A DNA stretch of 64,000 nucleotides from Chitinophagales bacterium (GCA_017303855.1 JAFLBL010000004.1:275905-339904), one strand, 5' to 3'. Positions 19,601 to 29,441 are shown, counted from the first letter of the stretch. Notes: generated by a model from the letters alone, not told the origin. Translations and numbers: made by a program.

Positions 19601-19940
19601 CTGGACACCTACCAATCCCAGCAATGAATACCAGCAGCCTACACAAACCAGTGATGTACCGCTGAACTGGGAAGCGCTGACGTACAGAAAAGCAACCTAT
19701 ATCAAGATCAAGAATATCACACTGACTTACCGGATACCTAAAAACCTGACATCAAAAATGCACATGAATAATATGGCTGTCTATTTCAGTGCGGTCAATC
19801 CGATTTTGATTCACAGCAGTTCCGATTATGATCCGGAAACCGTGCCTTACCGTGAATTCCCCGGTACCACTACCAACCAGACCGGACCCACCTCTTACAG
19901 CTACCGGAGTTTTGTCTGTGGTGTAAGAATGGATTTATAA
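16686..19940 (+). CDS. susC: SusC-type TonB-dependent outer-membrane transporter (pair 1)
   Basis: Outer-membrane barrel that imports oligosaccharides using TonB energy, working with the SusD lipoprotein encoded next. 1084 residues. Order: signal peptide ending VFAQ; carboxypeptidase-D-like regulatory domain at about 29-110 (KITGKVSDETGKPLQGATV); DVVVVGYGTRKKVEVTGA linker; plug domain to about 230 with YVVDGFPV and LKDAAATAVYGVRGANG; beta-barrel; ends in a strand VCGVRMDL. Start ATG 16686 gives a normal signal peptide. Followed by susD after 30 bp. It shares upstream space only with rhaM. The barrel sequence clearly differs from the other two SusC proteins in the window, so this pair probably handles a different oligosaccharide. 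Confidence 0.96.
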   Translation: MNLPTALRRGSGICLFLLHLSFFVFAQNNIKITGKVSDETGKPLQGATVQVKGSTNGTATRADGTFEVLAPSSNAVLLITSVGFTEMEFALAGKTDVSITLTSTAAALQDVVVVGYGTRKKVEVTGATTSIAGDNLRTVQTANLTQALQGRLAGVDVTMSGFRPGQGASIRIRGNRSLSAGNDPLYVVDGFPVSYTIDDMNPADIESVDILKDAAATAVYGVRGANGVVQITTRKGKAGKISINYQGSQSVETIIRQLPIFNGPEIADSWRQAFFADKSYTRTRGVATASNPLYYYPSALNDIALFWTRFGSVEQWNSIKDAYTWDVYDPSTNTFIARKRATTAEERTMMQNLGITTQLDSVDIYDPSKVKSFDWQNEVGLRHGTTTNHNISVTAGSEKFKASFNAGYFKQKGIEYGFDYTRYTVGNSAEFKPAKFITFGATVNFIHSITNATTSSYANSSGMIPLVEPFDTAGNWIMFPNRDAQIINAINDRNTVFDETKINRVFGNVFAEVTFFKGLKYRTMFGLDTRNSVRGQFNGAQSSIRLGSVANATQTTNQSSSWVYDNILTYNTRIASDHSLNVTLLQELQSLNRASSLSMSANNLIFEAQKWYSLQRNTDATVTGSGTFSSTQYLSYMGRVEYGYKNKYLFTFSNRYDNSSVLAEGNKGAWFPSASVAWQLDREEFFHNQHILSSARLRAGYGRVGNASIAPYQTGGPLAFTNYNWGNGVAAIGTAPTTFRTPDLSWEKTSTTNIGLEFGLLKNRITGTIDLYSSDTRDGLQSKSIPGANGVTSVFVNLGKVTNKGVEIMLSSQNINKGDFRWSTDFVFTRNKEKIADIDGSGNSNFANLWILGQPLQVYWGFQSQGIFQYSDTVPGKGILATYYWQKAGNRTNVNYQPGRIRIMDANKDTAFSPADRVILGSHNPDYTMSIGNTVGYKNFELNVLAYFRMGGMYRVPRPGLVGRYQSSKVNYWTPTNPSNEYQQPTQTSDVPLNWEALTYRKATYIKIKNITLTYRIPKNLTSKMHMNNMAVYFSAVNPILIHSSSDYDPETVPYREFPGTTTNQTGPTSYSYRSFVCGVRMDL

Positions 19941-19970
19941 TCATTAACCGACTATTTAAAAAATTAAGAT

Positions 19971-21947
19971 ATGAAACGCAGTACACAAAAAATATACTGG
20001 CTGATGGCCGGAGCCCTGTTGCTCACGGCGGCATCCTGTAAAAAATTCATCAAGGAGGAACTGGTCACCACCCTTACCGAAGATTATTATAAATCGGATG
20101 CCGGATTGGAAGATCTTGTAAAGTCCGCATATACACCGCTTCAGTGGAAATATACCGGCGAACAGTCTTATTGTATGTATAATTTCGGCGTGGATGAATT
20201 CCGTGAGGGAGATCAGTTCAATAACGTGCGTTACAATGATTATGACGCGAACCTGAATGCCAATGACGCCTTTGTAAACGATCTCTGGAATAACAACTAT
20301 GCCGGTATCCGCCGTTGCAACCAGGGGATTGAACTGATTGGCGCTTTCAATGATCCTGCATCCCGTGTACTGGGCACCCAGGCACAGAAAGACCTGCGGA
20401 TTGCCGAACTCAAAGCATTACGCGCGTATTATTATTTCCAGATGGTGCAGCAGTTTGGCGGAGTGCCGCTGATTACATCAGTGCCGTCTGCCCCGCAATA
20501 TGAATTTCCCCGTGCTTCGGTAGCCGCGGTATATGAGCAGATCATCAGTGATTTCAGAACAGCCGGACCGAATCTTCCCTGGCGTTATACGGGTACCGAT
20601 CGCGGACGTGCCACCCGGGCAATGGCCTATCATTTTCTGGCCAAAGCTTACCTGACACGCGGAAGTGCGGTTACAGATGTACGTGGACAAAAGTCAACGG
20701 ATATGGATAGTGTGATTGTGTTCGCGGATTCAGTGATTGCCCGCAGTGGTCATGCACTGGAAGCGGATTATGGCTCCCTGTTTAATGCCGCTTATCCGGA
20801 TGGTAAGATTCCGGTGCTGGGAGAAAATGGCACACCACCCGCATCATCCAAAGCAAAGATTGACGCGAATAATGCCAGCAATGAAATCATCTTTGCCGCT
20901 CAGTTCAGTTCCAACCTCAACCTGGCCGGTACGAATAACCAGACACACCTGTTTTACCCGGGACAGTATGATGCGGGGATGCCGGGTATGACCCGTGATT
21001 TCTTTAATGGCCGTCCGTTCAGAAGATTGCGTCCTACGGATTATTCTATTGATATTTTTGATAAAATAAACGATTCCCGTTTCTTTAAAACATTCCAGAC
21101 GGTGTTCTACAGAAATGTGGCGTCTAATACCGGTTTGCCTGTTTTCACGGCGGCCAACGCACCGACACCTGCTTTGGTTGGTAAACCCCGTGTCGGGTTG
21201 GGTGATTCTGCGGTTTTGTTTATCGTGAATCCTTCAAATATGCCTTTGCTCACATCAACCATTGCCGGCATGCGGTATTATGGTGTGTATGCCCGGTATA
21301 AGCAGACCACCGTGGGTGGCCCTGTTACAACTGATTTCTCCAATAACAAGTACCTTACCATGTGGAAGTTTTCCGATCCCATCCGGCTTACTACCACCAA
21401 TAATGAAGCCCGTGGTATCCGCAATGGTACACTGGCCCGCCTGGGCGAAACCTACCTGGTGATTGCAGAAGCGTATGGCCGTAAAGGCGATTTTACCAAT
21501 GCCCTGAATTATGTGAATATTCTCCGGAGAAGAGCCGCGTATAAAGCGAATGAAGAAAGAAGCCCGCAGATATGGTTGTATATGGGCGGCCCCACAGGCC
21601 TTTCCAATACGGAAACCAGCAACCTGGCAACCCAGGCCCTTTTTGCCGGCAATACCGCCAGTGAACTGTATCCGGCATCTGCCACTACAACCGAGAAAAG
21701 GTTTATTCATTTTATCCTGAATGAAAGAACCCGTGAGCTTTGTGGCGAATTTTACCGCTGGGAGGACCTGGTGCGTACGGAAACGTTTTACGAGCGTACA
21801 CTGCTGAACAATCCGGATATCAGTGCCTCTTTTGCCCAGCATCACAAACTCAGGCCGATTCCTTATCTGCAGATGATTGCCCAGCAGATCAACGGTCAGC
21901 CGATGACTGCCTCCGATATGGCTGCTTATCAGAATCCGGGCTATTAA
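19971..21947 (+). CDS. susD: SusD/RagB-type surface glycan-binding lipoprotein (pair 1)
   Basis: Cell-surface lipoprotein that forms the lid of the SusC barrel and binds glycan. Lipobox with Cys23 (TAASCKKF); TPR-like helical core with the usual ALRAYYYFQMVQQFGGVPLIT stretch around residues 145-165; C-terminal RPIPYLQM and a final NPGY, the typical SusD end. 658 residues is longer than average (about 500-600), with extra loops in the middle. 30 bp after susC; ends the first SusCD operon, since a hairpin with a T-rich run follows at 21984. Confidence 0.95.
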   Translation: MKRSTQKIYWLMAGALLLTAASCKKFIKEELVTTLTEDYYKSDAGLEDLVKSAYTPLQWKYTGEQSYCMYNFGVDEFREGDQFNNVRYNDYDANLNANDAFVNDLWNNNYAGIRRCNQGIELIGAFNDPASRVLGTQAQKDLRIAELKALRAYYYFQMVQQFGGVPLITSVPSAPQYEFPRASVAAVYEQIISDFRTAGPNLPWRYTGTDRGRATRAMAYHFLAKAYLTRGSAVTDVRGQKSTDMDSVIVFADSVIARSGHALEADYGSLFNAAYPDGKIPVLGENGTPPASSKAKIDANNASNEIIFAAQFSSNLNLAGTNNQTHLFYPGQYDAGMPGMTRDFFNGRPFRRLRPTDYSIDIFDKINDSRFFKTFQTVFYRNVASNTGLPVFTAANAPTPALVGKPRVGLGDSAVLFIVNPSNMPLLTSTIAGMRYYGVYARYKQTTVGGPVTTDFSNNKYLTMWKFSDPIRLTTTNNEARGIRNGTLARLGETYLVIAEAYGRKGDFTNALNYVNILRRRAAYKANEERSPQIWLYMGGPTGLSNTETSNLATQALFAGNTASELYPASATTTEKRFIHFILNERTRELCGEFYRWEDLVRTETFYERTLLNNPDISASFAQHHKLRPIPYLQMIAQQINGQPMTASDMAAYQNPGY

Positions 21948-21983
21948 CAGGTTTTCTCATAGTAATCGTTAGTATAAGCAAGC

Positions 21984-22020
21984 GAAACTGCATCAGCAAT
22001 GGTGCAGTTTCTTTATTTAA
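21984..22020 (+). terminator. Intrinsic terminator after susD (pair 1)
   Basis: Perfect 9-bp inverted repeat GAAACTGCA (21984-21992) / TGCAGTTTC (22003-22011) with a 10-base loop, followed by a T-rich run. It lies 37 bp after the SusD stop and probably ends the first SusCD transcript. Confidence 0.8.
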
Positions 22021-22334
22021 TTCATATCTATTAAAAATTATATATAATGTTTAGCTTACGCGGAAACTTAGTTGTGGTGTATTAGTATGACCTAACAAAA
22101 ATCATGTCTGTCCGCAGGATGCCGCAGGATGGTTTTATTCCCGATTCGTAGTTATTTAGACCTGAAAATCGACTGTTATTCCGGCCGGAGATTCAACCCA
22201 CCGGAGATTGCTAATTGCTTATATGAACTACATGTTATCACAACGTATCGCTGCGCTTGCATGCAACACATATAATACTGTATTGACCGGGAAGGCTCCT
22301 GCCTTTTCCGGTTTTTTTTTGGAGAAAATTTTAA
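22021..22334 (+). promoter_or_regulatory. Leader region of the FAS1/SusCD operon with terminator-like hairpin
   Basis: A 314-bp gene-free stretch. The first part (22030-22060) is very AT-rich (ATTATATATAATG) and is the best candidate for promoter sequence; no exact TTTG/TAnnTTTG pair is evident. At 22287-22311 a GC-rich stem (CCGGGAAGGC / GCCTTTTCCGG, loop TCCT, one bulge) is followed by nine T residues ending at 22320, the form of an intrinsic terminator. Only 14 bp remain between the T-run and the FAS1 start codon, room for a ribosome site (GGAG at 22321) but not for a promoter. Transcription of the operon therefore must pass this hairpin, which could work as an attenuator. There are also ATGCCGCAGGATG-like direct repeats around 22108-22131. 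Confidence 0.55.
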
Positions 22335-24578
22335 ATGACTAACCGTATGTACAGGAGTAAACTCAGTTTGTTATTGTTGATGGTTGCTTCACTGGTGCTG
22401 GTGCAATGCCGTAAGAAAGCACTGGATGATTATTATGGCAGACCTGAAAACCTGGAGCCCGGTATTTACAAAGTGCTGGAGGATAAGGGTAACTTTAAAA
22501 CCTATCTCGCCGCCGTGGACAAGGCTGGTTATAAACAAACCCTTGCTGGTGCGGGTTACTGGACCGCGTTTGTTCCTCATGACTCCGCTTTCCAGGTTTA
22601 TTTTACCGCCAATGGAATCAGCGGTATTTCCGCGCTGGATTCAAACGAATGCCGGAAGATTGTAACCTATTCACTGGTGTATAACGCATTCAAGCAGGAA
22701 CGTATATCCGATTTTCAGAGCAATACCGGATGGATTGAGAATGCCGCCTTCAAGAGAAGAACGGCCAGCTATACCGGAATCTACGACGCGGTGAATACAA
22801 CTGGTGGCAATATAAAAGCCATCGCGTCTAACCGGAATAATAACGGGTCGCAATTCTATGTGGATGCGGACAATAACAACAAGCATATCCCCATATTTGA
22901 AACCGGGTTTATGACCGGCAAATCACTGACCGCTACGGATTATAACTATTTCTACCCGGCTTCCGTATATACAGGCTTCAATGTGGCCAACGCGAAAGTG
23001 GTACAGAAAGACATCCCGGCGGAAAACGGCGTGATCCATGTTATCGACCGCGTTATCACGTCTCTTCCCAGTATTGATCAGTACATCGGCAGCAATCCGA
23101 ACTACAGCGAGTTTAAAAAGATACTGGACAAGTACCTGGTGCAGTATGTCCGGAATGCAACCGTTTCTGAAAATTATAAAAATATCACTGGGACTGCGGC
23201 AGATGTATTTACCAAAGTGTACAACTTCAACCTGGCATTCTCCCCGAATAACGAGAACTTCCTCAAACTCCAGGACAATGACGCGCAGTCGGATTCCTAT
23301 TCCATGTTTGTACCGGAAAACGCGGCATTGCTGAATTATATCAATACCGTATTACTGGAACATTATACCAGTCTGGATGCTCTTCCCGCCAGCGTGATTT
23401 ATGATTTTGTAAACGCGCACATGTGGCGTACCGCGGTATGGCCGTCGAAATTTGCCAGTACGTTTAATTCGGTAGGAGAGGAAGCCCGTTTTGATCCGGC
23501 TACTAACGTAACCGATAAACAGGTATTGAGCAATGGTATTTTTTACGGCACCAATAAAGTGCAGGAAGCCAATGTATTCAGCAGCGTATACGGCAAAGCC
23601 TATCTCGATCCGAACTATTCGATCATGACCAGCCTGCTGAACCTGGATCTGAAATTCCAGATATCAAATATTCGTCAACAGTACACATTGTTCCTGATCA
23701 GTAATGCGGCTTTTAACGCAGCAGGCTATTTTGCAGACCCCACCGTCAGTAATAACGTAAATGAACAATGGCGTTATACCCCTCCGGGTGGTGGTACACA
23801 ACTGACCGGGTCATCCGCCCTGGTCCGTTTGCAGCGTATTCTGAATATGCATGTTATTCCCGGACGGGATATTACCAGCCTGGTTAATCCGGGTGTGGGT
23901 ATGACCACTTCCGGCGAATTTATCAGGTTTAATAATAATACGGTATGGGCTGCCGGAAATGGCGATGCTGCCGAAGTGGCCAATGTGTTAAATACAAAAA
24001 CAGCACGGAACGGTACGGTTTATTATCTGGATAAAATTCTCAAATTCAGTGAACTGACACCCGGGCGTCATATCGAATCCCTGGGAACGGTATCCACGGC
24101 GCCGTTTTATAATTTTTTCCAGTACCTGAAGAGTACAGCCATCTGGAACAATACCACCAAGGAAATCGTAGGCGTGGCTTCCGGTTCTTTCTATACTTTC
24201 TTTATTCCGAATAATGCGGCAATTGTAGCTGCGGTGAATGCAGGTCAGTTACCAGGTACAGGTACAGCGCCGAACATGGTACCGGCTTTCAACCCGAGTT
24301 CACCGGCTGACAAAGACAAGGTCATCAACTTTATCTATTACCATATTCTGAATAAACGGAATATCGCTACGGACGGGCAGGAGAGCGGCAGCCTGGAAAC
24401 CTTGTATAAGTTTCCTACCGGCGACCCTTCCACCATATTCGTTAACAACGCAACCATAAATACGATTACCCTGAATGATATGATGAACCGATCCGCGAAT
24501 GTGGTGCTGGCCAGCAGCAATAACCTGAGCAACCGTGCCACGATTCACCTCATCGATAATTATTTAAGGAAAAACTAA
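22335..24578 (+). CDS. Lipoprotein with about four FAS1 (fasciclin) domains
   Basis: Surface or periplasm-facing lipoprotein of 747 residues: signal with lipobox Cys25 (LVLVQCRKK), then about four FAS1 repeats at roughly 40-245, 255-430, 440-585 and 590-747. Diagnostic FAS1 pieces are WTAFVPHDSAF, NGVIHVIDRVIT, YSMFVPENAAL, GTVYYLDKIL and YTFFIPNNAAI. FAS1 domains mediate adhesion or binding in other proteins; no enzymatic motif is seen. First gene of a seven-gene run FAS1-susC-susD-FAS1-FAS1-susC-susD, 20 bp before susC. The likely job, by position, is that of a surface glycan-binding accessory lipoprotein such as SusE/F, but this is inference. A second ATG at 22347 is possible for the start. 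Confidence 0.88.
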   Translation: MTNRMYRSKLSLLLLMVASLVLVQCRKKALDDYYGRPENLEPGIYKVLEDKGNFKTYLAAVDKAGYKQTLAGAGYWTAFVPHDSAFQVYFTANGISGISALDSNECRKIVTYSLVYNAFKQERISDFQSNTGWIENAAFKRRTASYTGIYDAVNTTGGNIKAIASNRNNNGSQFYVDADNNNKHIPIFETGFMTGKSLTATDYNYFYPASVYTGFNVANAKVVQKDIPAENGVIHVIDRVITSLPSIDQYIGSNPNYSEFKKILDKYLVQYVRNATVSENYKNITGTAADVFTKVYNFNLAFSPNNENFLKLQDNDAQSDSYSMFVPENAALLNYINTVLLEHYTSLDALPASVIYDFVNAHMWRTAVWPSKFASTFNSVGEEARFDPATNVTDKQVLSNGIFYGTNKVQEANVFSSVYGKAYLDPNYSIMTSLLNLDLKFQISNIRQQYTLFLISNAAFNAAGYFADPTVSNNVNEQWRYTPPGGGTQLTGSSALVRLQRILNMHVIPGRDITSLVNPGVGMTTSGEFIRFNNNTVWAAGNGDAAEVANVLNTKTARNGTVYYLDKILKFSELTPGRHIESLGTVSTAPFYNFFQYLKSTAIWNNTTKEIVGVASGSFYTFFIPNNAAIVAAVNAGQLPGTGTAPNMVPAFNPSSPADKDKVINFIYYHILNKRNIATDGQESGSLETLYKFPTGDPSTIFVNNATINTITLNDMMNRSANVVLASSNNLSNRATIHLIDNYLRKN

Positions 24579-24598
24579 TCATCCCCAAACTACGCTAT

Positions 24599-27500
24599 AT
24601 GTGGAATACAGTATGCAGGAAATGTTCGGTATTGCTGGTGTTGCTCACCATCAGTCTGGCCGTATCAGCACAGGTGGTTATTAAAGGAAAAGTGGCCGAT
24701 AAAAAAGGCAACCCGCTTCAGGGTGTGTCCGTTTCAGTGATTGATGCGGATAACCGGATTGTAAGCGGTACCACCACCGACATCGAAGGAAACTTTGTGC
24801 TGAAAAATGTTAATACGAAAAACAGGCTGTCTTTATCCATTATCGGATACAAGACACTGACCCAGGCAATCGGTACCAAAACGGATTTCGCGGTTACCAT
24901 GGAAGACAGTCAGCAGGACCTCGGCGAAGTGGTCATCATGTCAAGACCCACTTCTTCCAACGGGATGATTAATATCACCGATAAAGACCTGACCACGGCC
25001 GTTTCAAAAATCAGTGCCAAAGATCTGGAGGAAATGAACTCTGCCAGTATTGACCAGGCCCTGCAGGGACGGTTGAGTGGTGTGGATATTACGGCTACCA
25101 GCGGCGACCCCGGTGCGGCCATGAATATCCGTATCCGCGGGGTATCCTCCATTAACTCCACCGGTATTCCGCTGATCGTATTGGACGGTATGCCGCTGGA
25201 AACGGAAATTCCCAGTGATTTTAATTTCGGTACAGCTGACGAGCAGGGATATGCGCAGTTATTAAATATTTCCCCGGCGGATATCAAGGATATCACCGTT
25301 TTGAAAGACGCGGCTGCCACCGGTATCTGGGGTTCACGCGGTTCAAACGGCGTATTGATCATTACCACCAAGCGCGGTATTATCGGTAAGCCGACTGTAA
25401 ACTATACATTTAAAGGCTCCACTTCGTTTGTGCCTGCCGCCATCCCGATGCTGAACGGTGATCAGTATTCCACCCTGATTCCGGAAGCGTTTATGAACCG
25501 GACCGGTACACCACTCAATACCACACAGATCAGGGAGTTTAACTATGACCCCAACGATCCTTACTGGTATTATAATTACAGCAATAACACCAATTGGGTG
25601 GATGCCATTTCCCGCCAGGGTTACCTGCAGGATCACACGATGAGTCTGACCGGCGGCGGAGAAAAAGCAAAATATTTTGCATCCGTAGGTTTCTTTGATC
25701 AGCGCGGTATTACCATCGGTACAGACCTCAAACGGCTGAATACCCGGATCAACCTGGACTATAACGTTTCCGAGAAAATCAAATTCTTTACCAGTATCTC
25801 TTTTACGCATACTGATCAGTCACGCAACTATGTAGGATCCAATGCCGCCAGCGGCGAATCTTCCATACGGGGTATGGCATATATCAAAATGCCGAATATG
25901 AGCGTGTTTGAATATGATGAGACCGGTAACCTGACCACCAGCTATTTCTCGCCGGCCGCCAACGTACAGGGACAGTACAGCCGTATTTATAACCCCGTAT
26001 CCATGGCCGCCAAAGCCAAATACGATATCCTGGGCGAAAGGGTGGTGCCCCGCTTCCAGGTGGATTATGATATTATACGCAAAGTGCTGAAAGCGACTTT
26101 TGATGTACAGTTCGATATCAATAACACCAAGAATAAAAGTTTCCTGCCCCAGATTGCTACCGGTCGCCCCAATACCGAGACGGTAGTGAACAGGGCCTAT
26201 GACGGAGATATTGATGCTTTTAACGTGAGTACACAGTCTACCCTGGTGTACACACCTCATTTCAAATCCGAGAAGCACAACCTGGTGGCATTCATGAAAT
26301 TCCTAACCAACGATTATAAAGCCGTATACCAGGAAGTGATGACTTCCAATACCGCGTCTTCTTTGTTGGTGGATCCCTCCATTCCTTCCAGGACGCAGAA
26401 CTCTGATTTAAGAGCGGTATCAGGTACCAATCAGTCTCGTACCATTGGTGGAATCATCAGTGCGCAATACGGATTCAAAGACAAATACCTGTTTAATGCC
26501 ACGGCCCGTGCCGATGGTAACTCCCGGTTTGGCCCGAATTACCGCTATGGTATGTTCCCTTCCATTTCATTCCGCTGGAGAATGTCGGAAGAAAAGTTCA
26601 TGCAGAGATTTAAAAAACTGGATGATCTGAGTTTCCGCGTCAGTTATGGTATTGCCGGTGAAGCACCGCGTTACGATTACCTGTTCTTTAATACCTATAC
26701 CACGTACGATTACTCTTATCTCGGACAGGCCGGTGTGATTCCTTCCCGTATGGAACTGAAAAACCTGAGATGGCAGAAACTGCAGGGCTTGAATGTGGGT
26801 GGTAATATCAGTATGTTCAAAGGCCGCTTCCGCGCCGATGTGGAAGTGTACCGCAACCGCACCAAGGATATGTTCTTTGATGGCCTGCAGATTGCCTCCT
26901 ATACCGGGTATAATTCCTTATTCATGAACGTGGGTACAATGGATAACCAGGGTTGGGAACTGGCCATGTGGACACAGCCGATCAAAAATAAAAAAGTAAC
27001 CCTCGGATTTGATTTCAACGTGTCCGGTAATCAGAATGTGATCCGTGAAATTTCTGAATACTATCCCAGCACACGTGGTGATGTAACCAAAAACGGTGAA
27101 TACCTGCGTATTCTCCAGGTGAATAATCCCTTTGGTTCTTTTTACGGATTTAAATACAAAGGCGTTTACCAGGATAAAGATGCAACCATCGCTAAAGGAG
27201 CAAACGGGAAACCGATTATCGGCCCCAATGGACAGATAATCTATATGCGTTTCAGTTACCCGAGTATCGACTATACATTCCAGCCCGGCGACGCGATGTA
27301 TGAAGACGTAAACAAGGATGGTAATATCAACTATATGGATGTGGTGTACCTCGGCAACAGTAACCCCAAACTCTCCGGTGGTTTCGGTCCTTCCCTTACC
27401 GTGAAGAACCTGAAAATCTCTACGTTCTTCAGTTTCCGTTGGGGATATGATGTGGTGAACGGCACCAAGATGAATTCCACCAATATGTATTACTTCGACA

Positions 27501-27862
27501 ACCAGAGTACCGCAGTGCTGCGCCGCTGGAGAAAAGAAGGGGATGTAACGGATATTCCCCGCGCCCTGATCAATGGTGGTTTCAACTGGCTGGGCAGCGA
27601 CCGGTATGTGGAAGATGCATCGTATATCCGGTTCCGGACCATTACCGCCCGGTATACCTTCAGCAAAAAAGTATTGTCCCGCCTGAAAATGAAAACACTC
27701 AGCGGATACATTACGGCGGAGAACCTGATCACCTTTACCAATTACCTGGGACAGGATCCGGAAGTATCCTTCCGCGGATCCGATCCGTTCCGGGTTTCAT
27801 ACGATAATGCAATGACGCCTCCGGCCAGAACAATCACCCTGGGACTGGTAGCTGGTTTCTAA
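24599..27862 (+). CDS. susC: SusC-type TonB-dependent outer-membrane transporter (pair 2)
   Basis: 1087-residue TonB-dependent oligosaccharide importer. Signal peptide ends VSAQ; carboxypeptidase-D-like domain at about 27-105 (IKGKVADKKGNPLQGVSV); linker GEVVIMSRPTSSNGM, which is not the usual GYG linker; plug with QALQGRLSGVDI, IVLDGMPL and LKDAAATGIWGSRGSNG; barrel ending ITLGLVAGF. Placed between a FAS1 lipoprotein (20 bp) and its SusD (19 bp), so all three are surely co-transcribed. The combination suggests a FAS1-SusC-SusD surface complex. Confidence 0.95.
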   Translation: MWNTVCRKCSVLLVLLTISLAVSAQVVIKGKVADKKGNPLQGVSVSVIDADNRIVSGTTTDIEGNFVLKNVNTKNRLSLSIIGYKTLTQAIGTKTDFAVTMEDSQQDLGEVVIMSRPTSSNGMINITDKDLTTAVSKISAKDLEEMNSASIDQALQGRLSGVDITATSGDPGAAMNIRIRGVSSINSTGIPLIVLDGMPLETEIPSDFNFGTADEQGYAQLLNISPADIKDITVLKDAAATGIWGSRGSNGVLIITTKRGIIGKPTVNYTFKGSTSFVPAAIPMLNGDQYSTLIPEAFMNRTGTPLNTTQIREFNYDPNDPYWYYNYSNNTNWVDAISRQGYLQDHTMSLTGGGEKAKYFASVGFFDQRGITIGTDLKRLNTRINLDYNVSEKIKFFTSISFTHTDQSRNYVGSNAASGESSIRGMAYIKMPNMSVFEYDETGNLTTSYFSPAANVQGQYSRIYNPVSMAAKAKYDILGERVVPRFQVDYDIIRKVLKATFDVQFDINNTKNKSFLPQIATGRPNTETVVNRAYDGDIDAFNVSTQSTLVYTPHFKSEKHNLVAFMKFLTNDYKAVYQEVMTSNTASSLLVDPSIPSRTQNSDLRAVSGTNQSRTIGGIISAQYGFKDKYLFNATARADGNSRFGPNYRYGMFPSISFRWRMSEEKFMQRFKKLDDLSFRVSYGIAGEAPRYDYLFFNTYTTYDYSYLGQAGVIPSRMELKNLRWQKLQGLNVGGNISMFKGRFRADVEVYRNRTKDMFFDGLQIASYTGYNSLFMNVGTMDNQGWELAMWTQPIKNKKVTLGFDFNVSGNQNVIREISEYYPSTRGDVTKNGEYLRILQVNNPFGSFYGFKYKGVYQDKDATIAKGANGKPIIGPNGQIIYMRFSYPSIDYTFQPGDAMYEDVNKDGNINYMDVVYLGNSNPKLSGGFGPSLTVKNLKISTFFSFRWGYDVVNGTKMNSTNMYYFDNQSTAVLRRWRKEGDVTDIPRALINGGFNWLGSDRYVEDASYIRFRTITARYTFSKKVLSRLKMKTLSGYITAENLITFTNYLGQDPEVSFRGSDPFRVSYDNAMTPPARTITLGLVAGF

Positions 27863-27881
27863 CAGATAAATAAAAGCGATC

Positions 27882-29423
27882 ATGAGAAAAATACTGATAT
27901 ATGCAATACTGGCCCTGCTGATGATCAATACCACAGGGTGTAAAAAATGGCTGGACCTGAAGCCGCAGGACGGCATCGTGAAAGAGGAATTCTGGAAAAC
28001 CAAGGAGCAGGTTAAAGCTGCGGTTACCGGCATTTACTCTTCCATGATGGAAAATGCCTCCGGTACCTACGGGCAGCCAACCTATGTGCCTTCGCTGGCT
28101 GAATTATTATTCGTTTGGGGCGAAGGCCGTGCGGATAATATTGCCACAGCCACTTTTACAAGCCGGGACGATAATGACCTGACTACCGTAAACATTCAGC
28201 AGACCAATGTGAATGCCAACTGGCGCCCTTTCTACAGAACCATTAATTTCTGTAATACCCTGATTGAAAAAGCGCCCGAGGTGCTGACCAATGATAATAC
28301 ATTCACCCAGGCACAGCTGGATCAATACCTCAGCGAAGCCAAAGCCATCCGGGCACTCATGTACTTCTACCTGGTACGCACATTTGGTGACGTGCCGCTG
28401 AAACTGGATGCCACCCTGAGTGATGAGAATATTCAGCCGATTGCCAAAGCAACGCAGGCGGATGTACTGGCACAGATTGTAAAAGACCTGACAGAAGCGG
28501 AAGCGAAAGCCGTGACTACATACGGGGATGTTGCTTCTGATAAGGGACGTGTAACGGTTTATACGGTAAATGCGATACTGGCGGATGTCTATCTCTGGAT
28601 GGATAAATATGCGGAATGTGTGGCGGCCTGTGACAAAGTGATTAATTCACAACGTTTCGGACTCATCCGTGGTGCCACCATCAATCCTCCCGTTTATGAA
28701 TACAATGACGATTGGTTTAATACCCTGTATTTTAACGGCAATTCTTCAGAAGGAATTTTTGAATTGCAGTATGATGATCAACGGCTGAATCCGTTTTATA
28801 ATTTATTTGCCATTAATAACCGGCGCTGGACCGCATCGGCCGATATCATGGACCGGGTATTCACGGTGGATTTTACCAATGATGCAAACTATGATATCCG
28901 GGGTGACGGAGGTTCTGTTCGTGCAGCCACATCCACCATCTGGAAGTATATTGGTACAACCAAGGTTAACTCCCGTGCTCCTGATCAGAGCTATGCACAC
29001 TGGTTCTTTTACCGCTATGCCGATATCCTGCTGATGAAGGCCGAAGCACTCAATGAACTGGGACAGGGTCAGCCTGCACTGGATCTGATCTATACGGTAC
29101 GTACCCGTGCCAATGCGCTGGAAGCTACGGACCTCACCCCTTCACCGGCTGATAAGAATACAATCCAGGATTTTATACTGCTCGAACGCTCCCGTGAATT
29201 TTGTTTCGAAGGCAAACGCTGGTTTGATGTACTGCGCAATGCCAAACGGAACAATTACCAGCGGCTCAGTATCCTGCTGAATATGGTATCCATCAGCGTG
29301 CCGTCCAATATGCAGCAATCGGCGCAGACAAAAATGCAGGACCATAACTGTCATTACCTGCCGGTATACCTGTATGAACTGCAGACCAATAAATTATTAG
29401 TACAAAATCCTTTTTATAAATAA
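27882..29423 (+). CDS. susD: SusD/RagB-type lipoprotein (pair 2)
   Basis: 513-residue SusD homologue: lipobox Cys20 (INTTGCKKW), N-terminal LKPQDGIVKEEFW, conserved SEAKAIRALMYFYLVRTFGDVPL helix pair near 145-170, YRYADILLMKAEALNELG and the final RSREFCFEGKRWFDVLR segment that marks the family. Standard length. Starts 19 bp after susC and stops 18 bp before the next FAS1 gene. Acts as the glycan-capturing lid of the second SusC. Confidence 0.95.
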   Translation: MRKILIYAILALLMINTTGCKKWLDLKPQDGIVKEEFWKTKEQVKAAVTGIYSSMMENASGTYGQPTYVPSLAELLFVWGEGRADNIATATFTSRDDNDLTTVNIQQTNVNANWRPFYRTINFCNTLIEKAPEVLTNDNTFTQAQLDQYLSEAKAIRALMYFYLVRTFGDVPLKLDATLSDENIQPIAKATQADVLAQIVKDLTEAEAKAVTTYGDVASDKGRVTVYTVNAILADVYLWMDKYAECVAACDKVINSQRFGLIRGATINPPVYEYNDDWFNTLYFNGNSSEGIFELQYDDQRLNPFYNLFAINNRRWTASADIMDRVFTVDFTNDANYDIRGDGGSVRAATSTIWKYIGTTKVNSRAPDQSYAHWFFYRYADILLMKAEALNELGQGQPALDLIYTVRTRANALEATDLTPSPADKNTIQDFILLERSREFCFEGKRWFDVLRNAKRNNYQRLSILLNMVSISVPSNMQQSAQTKMQDHNCHYLPVYLYELQTNKLLVQNPFYK

Positions 29424-29441
29424 ACATTAACCACACGTAGT

